DNA of 64,000 nt from CAYJBH01 sp964369965 (GTDB taxonomy: Bacteria; Bacillota; Clostridia; Oscillospirales; Ruminococcaceae), in assembly GCA_964369965.1 (NCBI GenBank), contig CAYJGF010000003.1:67880-131879 (forward strand). Reading direction: 5' to 3'. Position 1 is the first letter of the stretch; each line of letters starts with the position of its first letter. The notes under the pieces are model-generated. The model made no database searches and was not told where the DNA came from. It saw only the letters and a list, made by a program, of their open reading frames with translations. Positions 59,577 through 64,000 of this stretch are shown one piece after another. The position numbers and the translations under genes were made by a program.

Positions 59577-60476
59577 TTACTTGTTCTCGATTGATTTCGA
59601 TTCATTAATATACATAAATATAGCCGCGCCGACAATAAAAAGATATCCTATTATGCTCAGAGCACTCGGGACTGTACCGAATATGATTATGCTATAAACG
59701 GCAGAGAAAAAAATCTGCGAATAATCGTATATGGATATCGATTTTGCCGGCGCGTTGCTGTATGCTGCTGTTACCGCAAACTGACCAAAACTTGCGAAAA
59801 GTCCGGCGGCGAGTAGATAGAATAGTTCTAAAGGAGTCATCGGCTCAAAGCTGAAAATCATCAGCGGTAGGCAAGCCACCGTCGAAAAAACAGAGAAAAA
59901 GAAGACGATAAAAGGTCCGCGCTCCCCCCCGATAGAAAGGCGGCGTATCATGGTGTATGTAATGCCACCGCAGACAGCGCCGAGCATACCTATCACCGCC
60001 GGGAACTCGGTCAAGCCGGTCTCAAAGGTTGCCTCGGTAAAAATAGCGAGAGGTATGCCGGGGTTTATAATAAAGATACTGCCGGCAAACGCCACCGCAA
60101 TGCACACCACCTGCCATGATTTTATATGCTCTTTCAGAATGAAAAACGAGAATAGAATGACAAAAAATGGCGCGAGTTTTGCCACCGTGTTGGCATCCGC
60201 CAAGATAAGGTTGTCGATAGCGTAGAAGTTGAAAAAAACGCCGAGTGTCCCAAATATTGAGCGCAAAAGCAGGAATTTTAGGTTTTCTTTTTTAAACGAG
60301 AAGTCTCTCCCCTGCCGCATTATAACATAAAACGCCGCCACGACAGCTATTAAATTGCGAAAAAAAACCTTTTGTACAAACGGGACATCACCCGATAGTT
60401 GCACAAAAAGGCTCATGGTAGCAAAGCTGAACGCCGCAAGCAATATATAAAATATTCCCTTTTTTCTGTTGTACAT
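59577..60476 (-). CDS. EamA/DMT-superfamily permease
   Basis: A 299-residue membrane protein with ten hydrophobic helices in two EamA repeats (about 8-140 and 160-292). Typical stretches are LAAFSFATMSLFVQLSGD, FFRNLIAV, ILAD-NTVAKLAPFFVILFSFFILKE and, in the second half, GAVCGGITYTMIRRL. Substrates of such drug/metabolite transporters cannot be read from sequence. It is a single-gene unit with its own promoter and AAAAGGA ribosome site. Confidence 0.88.
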   Translation of the reverse strand: MYNRKKGIFYILLAAFSFATMSLFVQLSGDVPFVQKVFFRNLIAVVAAFYVIMRQGRDFSFKKENLKFLLLRSIFGTLGVFFNFYAIDNLILADANTVAKLAPFFVILFSFFILKEHIKSWQVVCIAVAFAGSIFIINPGIPLAIFTEATFETGLTEFPAVIGMLGAVCGGITYTMIRRLSIGGERGPFIVFFFSVFSTVACLPLMIFSFEPMTPLELFYLLAAGLFASFGQFAVTAAYSNAPAKSISIYDYSQIFFSAVYSIIIFGTVPSALSIIGYLFIVGAAIFMYINESKSIENK

Positions 60477-60482
60477 AAATTT

Positions 60483-60522
60483 CCTTTTGCTAGTGGTTAG
60501 TATTTATAATTATAGCAAAAGG
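60483..60522. repeat. Inverted repeat over the EamA promoter and ribosome site
   Basis: CCTTTTGCTA (60483-60492) and TAGCAAAAGG (60513-60522) are a perfect 10-bp inverted repeat 20 nt apart. The right arm abuts the -10 box and the left arm contains the ribosome site. Since the transcript should start between them, it would act as DNA (an operator), if at all. Confidence 0.45.
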
Positions 60523-60537
60523 AGAGGGAGATTGCAA
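60509..60537 (-). promoter_or_regulatory. Promoter of the EamA permease gene
   Basis: Minus strand TTGCAA (60537-60532), 17-nt spacer, TATAAT (60514-60509). The predicted start is near 60502, about 26 nt before the ATG. Confidence 0.6.
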
Positions 60538-61060
60538 CTAAATTCAATTTATCTTACATGTATATGACGAGAACAAAAAAATGATGCAACAATAAATATT
60601 GTGTAAAATGCTTTGTTTAAATAGAGCACAAACAAATAACAAGCATAGACATAGCTTTAGCAAATGCAGTCAAACAAAATTTGTGTTTGAGTGAAAAATC
60701 AAATCCGCATATAAGATTTGATTTTTTGCGAGTTAAATTTTGTAACAGCTTTAGCTGTCAACTGCGTTCTATAACGCGGCAATCCGAGCATACGCTGGGG
60801 TTCGGGGCATATTCGAACTCGTTAGAGTTCGAGAGCCCATGATAGTTTTTGTTACTTTTTGCTACCAAAAAGTAAAGAAACGCATCACTGCGGCGATGCA
60901 GTAAGAAATATAAACACAAAGCATAATCATAACAATTATAACCAAAAAACCGCAGAGTTTCGGACAGGGCAGAGCCCAGTCCCTACACCCTCTACGCGAT
61001 ATCGAGATAATAAATATTGTGAATTATGACGAAGTATGTTTATAAAAAAAATTTAATAAC
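60538..61060. other. Hairpin-rich non-coding region
   Basis: No supportable gene lies in this stretch. It holds a series of short hairpins: 60694-60705 with 60715-60726 (12 bp, perfect), 60745-60749 with 60754-60758 (5 bp), 60762-60768 with 60773-60779 (7 bp, one G-U), 60813-60820 with 60825-60832 (8 bp, inside an outer GGGC/GCCC), 60852-60861 with 60866-60875 (10 bp), alternative 5-bp stems near 60882-60902, and 60962-60982. The spacing is close and the stems are mostly perfect, unlike random sequence. It may be a cluster of dispersed palindromic repeats or an uncharacterised RNA. No promoter or U tract defines a transcript. Confidence 0.6.
60961..60987. repeat. Second copy of the CGGAC...CCCTACA palindrome
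   Basis: CGGAC-A-GGGC-AGA-GCCC-A-GTCC-CTACA: two 4-bp stems separated by an A-A mismatch. The ends match the copy in the purF leader (CGGAC at one side, CCCTACA at the other), while the stem core differs but stays self-complementary, as in dispersed palindromic repeats. Confidence 0.55.
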
Positions 61061-61064
61061 ATGA

Positions 61065-61092
61065 ACAGGTGACGCCACCCGACGTCACCTGT
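61065..61092. terminator. Terminator downstream of fucI
   Basis: A perfect 10-bp stem (61065-61074 with 61083-61092) with an 8-nt loop, 14 nt beyond the fucI stop on the minus strand. The T-rich stretch on that strand begins some ten nt later (complement of 61043-61051), so it is a slightly imperfect intrinsic terminator. Confidence 0.6.
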
Positions 61093-61105
61093 CTTTATAT
61101 TACCT

Positions 61106-62899
61106 TTATTTATAAAGCGGACCGTATGCCTCACACGCGCGGTAGTCCTGACCCTCTTTATCCATGCCAAACGCGTTCCATGCGCTCGGACGGAAGATGT
61201 CCTCACTCGGCACATTGTGCATACAAACCGGTATGCGCATCATAGAACAGAGCGTTATCACATCTGCGCCGATATGTCCATGACTGATTGCACCGTGGTT
61301 TGCGCCCCAGTTGTTCATAACGTCATATGCTCCGGCGAAAGCCCCCTCCCCTGTCGTCCTTGGCACAAACCAGGTGCAGGGCCAGGTGTAGTTGGTTATC
61401 TTCCAGAGTTTATCCGACACCTCGGCAGGCAGTTTTACAGTCCAACCCTCCGCAATCTGAACAACGGGACCGAGGTTTTTGACAAGATTTAACCTTATCA
61501 TGGTGACCGGCATCTCTGCCTCGGTCAAAAATCTTGAGGAATAGCCGCCACCGCGGAAGTAGCCGAACTCCCCTGCCGACCATTCCGTCGCGCCCATAAT
61601 ATTTTTTGCGTCGGTATCGTTTACATTATACCATTCTTTAATGCAGTTGTTACCCTCGGCGTCAACTGCCGCGCCATTTCCGTCAAGGCAAGCCGCTCCG
61701 CTATTAATAAGGTGGATAAATCCGCCGTGTTCCTTTGCAAGCCCCTCCAGCTCATAACCTGTCTCCGCCTTGACCGCCTCGGGGCTCCAATAGGTGCGAA
61801 CATCGGCAAATATCTGGGGTTTGTTGGTGAGTAATTTCATGAACAACATGCCAAGACCGTTGAGCACATCATTTTCCGTTGCGAGTATGTACGGCTCACG
61901 AACACCGTTCCAGTCAAACGAAGTGTTGAGCATCGCCTCCGCAAAGTCGCCGTTGGGATAAAAGTCGGTCCACTGCCGTTGACCTTGAAAACCGGCGGCG
62001 ATTGCGTTGTGACCGAGCATCTCCTCCTCGCACCCTTTGGGTAGGTTTGGGTTGCCGTTCATCAAATCTTTGACAATGCAAGCCATCTTGACCACAAACT
62101 CCCAATCACGCTCCTTGCCGGCGGCATCCTTTTGGAGCTCACTCGGGTTGACATCAATCCCCTCTTTGCAATTTTCTTTGACCCATGCAAGAGCTTTTTT
62201 ATACTCCACCTCGTCATAGATCCCCTCGCTCATGCGACGGATAATCTCGGTCTCGTCCACCGATTCCACCCTCATGCCGAGGTAGTCCTCGATAAACGCA
62301 CTGTCTATGATAGAGCCGGCGATACCCATGCAGATGGAACCTATCTGTAAGTACGATTTGCCCCTCATGGTGGCGACCGCAACGGCGGAACGCGCAAAAC
62401 GAAGTAGCTTGTCGATCACATCAGCCGGTATCTCGGTTGCATCGGGAGGCTGAACGTCGTGACCATAGATACCAAACGCCGGGAGACCTTTTTGAGCATA
62501 TCCGGCAAGCGCGGCGGCAAGATAGACAGCGCCGGGTCGAGCGGTGCCGTTAAAGCCCCAAACACCTTTGATGGAGGTCTTGTTCATGTCCATAACCTCG
62601 GTGCCGTAACACCAGCACGGTGTAACAGTAAGCGAAATTTCAACCCCCTCGCGACGAAACTTTTCGGCACAAGCCGCCGCCTCGGCAACACGGCTGATGG
62701 TGGTGTCGGCTATGACAACCTTGACCGGCTCACCGTTGGAATAACGTAGATTATCACTGAGGAGCTTCGCGGCGGACTTTGCCATATTCATGGTCTGTAC
62801 CTCGAGGCTGCCGCGCACATCCAGTGCACCTCTGCGTCCGTCGATGGTTGGGCGGATACCGATGACAGGATAACCGCCGAGCAGTCTGTTTTTTGACAT
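61106..62899 (-). CDS. fucI: L-fucose isomerase
   Basis: A 597-residue enzyme interconverting L-fucose and L-fuculose (and D-arabinose/D-ribulose). FucI-like segments are GIRPTIDGRRGALDVRGSLE at the start, TPCWCYGTEVMDM, WGFNGTARPGAVYLAA and MRGKSYLQIGSICMGIAGS. ATENDVLNGLGMLFM matches the region of the metal-binding Glu/Asp, and NNWGANHGAISHGH at the C-terminus the metal His. Length matches the family. The divergent AraC-type gene is a likely local regulator. Fuculose kinase and aldolase genes are not in the window. ATG with AAAGGA. Confidence 0.95.
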   Translation of the reverse strand: MSKNRLLGGYPVIGIRPTIDGRRGALDVRGSLEVQTMNMAKSAAKLLSDNLRYSNGEPVKVVIADTTISRVAEAAACAEKFRREGVEISLTVTPCWCYGTEVMDMNKTSIKGVWGFNGTARPGAVYLAAALAGYAQKGLPAFGIYGHDVQPPDATEIPADVIDKLLRFARSAVAVATMRGKSYLQIGSICMGIAGSIIDSAFIEDYLGMRVESVDETEIIRRMSEGIYDEVEYKKALAWVKENCKEGIDVNPSELQKDAAGKERDWEFVVKMACIVKDLMNGNPNLPKGCEEEMLGHNAIAAGFQGQRQWTDFYPNGDFAEAMLNTSFDWNGVREPYILATENDVLNGLGMLFMKLLTNKPQIFADVRTYWSPEAVKAETGYELEGLAKEHGGFIHLINSGAACLDGNGAAVDAEGNNCIKEWYNVNDTDAKNIMGATEWSAGEFGYFRGGGYSSRFLTEAEMPVTMIRLNLVKNLGPVVQIAEGWTVKLPAEVSDKLWKITNYTWPCTWFVPRTTGEGAFAGAYDVMNNWGANHGAISHGHIGADVITLCSMMRIPVCMHNVPSEDIFRPSAWNAFGMDKEGQDYRACEAYGPLYK

Positions 62900-62950
62900 A
62901 ATATTATAGTCCTTTCTGCTTAAATTAAGTATTATATCATAATTATACTA

Positions 62951-62980
62951 TTGATTTCCCCCTATTGCTTGTTATATAAT
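62951..62980 (+). promoter_or_regulatory. Promoter of the AraC-type regulator
   Basis: TTGATT (62951-62956), 18-nt spacer, TATAAT (62975-62980). It lies in the 126-nt AT-rich divergent region shared with fucI, for which only isolated TATAAT boxes were seen on the minus strand. Confidence 0.5.
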
Positions 62981-63025
62981 ATAATATAGTATAACAATAT
63001 TGACTTTTTGATAGGATTTTATGAC

Positions 63026-63877
63026 ATGAAATATCTTGCCACACATGAAAACTCGACAAGGGGTAGCTTTGATTTCCCGGTGGAGCTGTATTATATTGAT
63101 AACGCACACCCACGATATGAGATGCCGTTTCATTGGCACATGGAATGTGAAATTATTGAAGTGATTGCAGGTGAGTTGTCTTTAAACCTCAATGATAACG
63201 CTTATATATTAAGGTCGGGTGAATGCATGTTTTTGCCAAGCGGTATAATTCACGGTGGAAAGCCCAAAGAATGTGTCTATCGATGCATAGTTTTTTCGTT
63301 TGAAAAATTAATTGGTTCAAGCCTTGCAAGACTCAAAGAGTATGAGCAAGCTCTCGGACAGGGGGATTATATACCGACGAAATTTAATACCGATTATCGT
63401 ATATCCTGCATGTTTGAGGCATTAGCGCAAAAAAAACTGGGTTTTGAGTTTGTGGTCGGTGGGGTGTTGTGGCAGATTATCGGCGATATAATTGCACAGA
63501 GGGGGGGCGATTTTGTCCCTATGCACAATTCGAGCGATCGACGACGAATTGAGAAGATAAAAGATGTTTTGCGGCTTATACGAAATGAATACGCTAGCCC
63601 TTTAACGCTACAAATGTTCGCCGAGGTAGCTCAACTTAACATACAATATTTATGTCGTTCATTTAAACGAATAACCGGGAAAACCCCCATAGAATATCTA
63701 AACTATTACAGGATAGAGTGTGCGGCGGAATATCTGCTCTTTGGTGAGCTAAACGTAACCGAGACTGCATACGCCTGCGGATTCAATGATTTAAGCTACT
63801 TTATAAAAATGTTTAACAGATATAAAGGTGTTTCCCCAAGGGAGTACACAAGGTCGACTTTAGCACCGTTAAATTAA
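63026..63877 (+). CDS. AraC-family transcriptional regulator (cupin plus HTH)
   Basis: A 283-residue regulator. The N-terminal cupin (about 15-100) has MPFHWHMECEIIEVIAGELSLNLN and FLPSGIIHGG. The C-terminal double helix-turn-helix (about 185-280) has SPLTLQMFAEVAQLNIQYLCRSFKRITGKTPIEYLN and then YACGFNDLSYFIKMFNRYKGVSPREY. It is divergent from fucI and probably activates it in response to L-fucose or a related sugar; this is inferred from position. ATG 63026 is preferred over a TTG at 63008, since AGGA lies ten nt before the ATG. Confidence 0.9.
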   Translation: MKYLATHENSTRGSFDFPVELYYIDNAHPRYEMPFHWHMECEIIEVIAGELSLNLNDNAYILRSGECMFLPSGIIHGGKPKECVYRCIVFSFEKLIGSSLARLKEYEQALGQGDYIPTKFNTDYRISCMFEALAQKKLGFEFVVGGVLWQIIGDIIAQRGGDFVPMHNSSDRRRIEKIKDVLRLIRNEYASPLTLQMFAEVAQLNIQYLCRSFKRITGKTPIEYLNYYRIECAAEYLLFGELNVTETAYACGFNDLSYFIKMFNRYKGVSPREYTRSTLAPLN

Positions 63878-63907
63878 ATTTTTAAATAAATTTTGGGTGA
63901 AATATAC

Positions 63908-63936
63908 TTGCAAAATATATTGATATATGCTAAAAT
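63908..63936 (+). promoter_or_regulatory. Promoter of tRNA-Leu
   Basis: TTGCAA (63908-63913), 17-nt spacer, TAAAAT (63931-63936) with TGC ahead (extended -10). Predicted start near 63943, six nt before the tRNA 5' end. Confidence 0.7.
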
Positions 63937-63948
63937 ATAGAAAGTTAA

Positions 63949-64000
63949 GCCGGTGTGATGGAATTGGCAGACGTGCTGGACTCAAAATCCAGTGGTGGCG
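63949..64000 (+). tRNA. tRNA-Leu (anticodon CAA), 3' part outside the window
   Basis: The acceptor strand GCCGGTG starts at 63949. The D arm includes GGAATTGGCAGAC. The anticodon stem CTGGA/TCCAG encloses the loop CTCAAAA, giving anticodon CAA, which reads UUG. The next bases GTGGTGGCG begin the long variable arm expected of a class II leucine tRNA. The T arm and 3' end lie beyond the window. Confidence 0.93.

Noticed and set aside
61024..61215. Short open frame across the fucI 3' end
   Set aside because: It overlaps fucI and its terminator, and the product has no recognisable feature.
1..64000. Insertion sequences, prophage genes, toxin-antitoxin or defence genes
   Set aside because: No transposase, integrase, phage, restriction or toxin motif was seen among the translated frames.

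Overview
The window reads as a chromosomal segment of a spore-forming, low-to-moderate GC Firmicute of class Clostridia; an Oscillospirales-like or similar anaerobe is my guess, from gene content only. Pointers are the sporulation genes yqfC, yqfD and ylbJ, the order phoH-ybeY-dgkA-era-recO-mutS2, a nifS-nifU-mnmA cluster, ECF-type vitamin S components under riboswitches, strong Shine-Dalgarno sites and frequent TTG starts. I saw no transposase, phage gene, CRISPR array or rRNA. One tRNA gene starts at the right edge, and a gene fragment lies at the left edge.

Layout. 0-4.4 kb: a possibly decaying zinc-ribbon gene, a PadR/DUF1700/DUF4097 envelope-sensing operon, an MFS transporter and a glyoxalase-fold protein. 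4.4-13.1 kb (minus strand): a tandem HD/HD-GYP protein, then a housekeeping and sporulation run (mutS2, recO, era, dgkA, ybeY, phoH, yqfD, yqfC). 13.2-17.8 kb (plus): ylbJ, a small Cys-rich protein, nifS-nifU-mnmA for tRNA thiolation, and a KDPG-type aldolase. 17.8-39.4 kb (minus): a long run on one strand. In transcription order it holds lon-engB-lysA, a methyltransferase, an aminotransferase, phenylacetate-CoA ligase with an ACT protein, then a surface-polysaccharide locus. That locus has a UDP-L-FucNAc pathway (fnlA/fnlB/fnlC-like), a WbuB-like glycosyltransferase, GT2 plus DUF2304, an MBOAT/SGNH O-acylation pair, a CapD-like dehydratase and an initiating sugar-phosphate transferase. The run ends with a CPBP protease, tadA, an SDR and a membrane protein. 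39.5-48.5 kb: yibE/F, the protein-quality operon tig-clpP-clpX (tig carries a frameshift in this sequence), lepA, rsgA and purF. 48.6-60.5 kb: a lipoprotein, a TPP-riboswitch-controlled thiT, an EF-G paralogue, an lrp-aminotransferase pair, a probable THF-riboswitch-controlled folT, glpK, a LysM/G5/M23 peptidase and an EamA permease. 60.5-61.1 kb is a hairpin-dense non-coding stretch. 61.1-64 kb: L-fucose isomerase, a divergent AraC regulator, and a tRNA-Leu(CAA) cut by the window end.

Most of the window is ordinary core genome. The unusual signals are in RNA and DNA structure: a TPP riboswitch whose P3 arm is replaced by three consecutive hairpins, a probable THF riboswitch with a 23-bp P3, strings of perfect palindromes in the fnlA-fnlB spacer and at 60.5-61.1 kb, and two copies of a dispersed palindrome. 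I did not find a clear undescribed multi-gene system. The best protein-level candidate for novelty is the acylated FucNAc polysaccharide locus.

All family names come from reading motifs by eye. No database search was possible.
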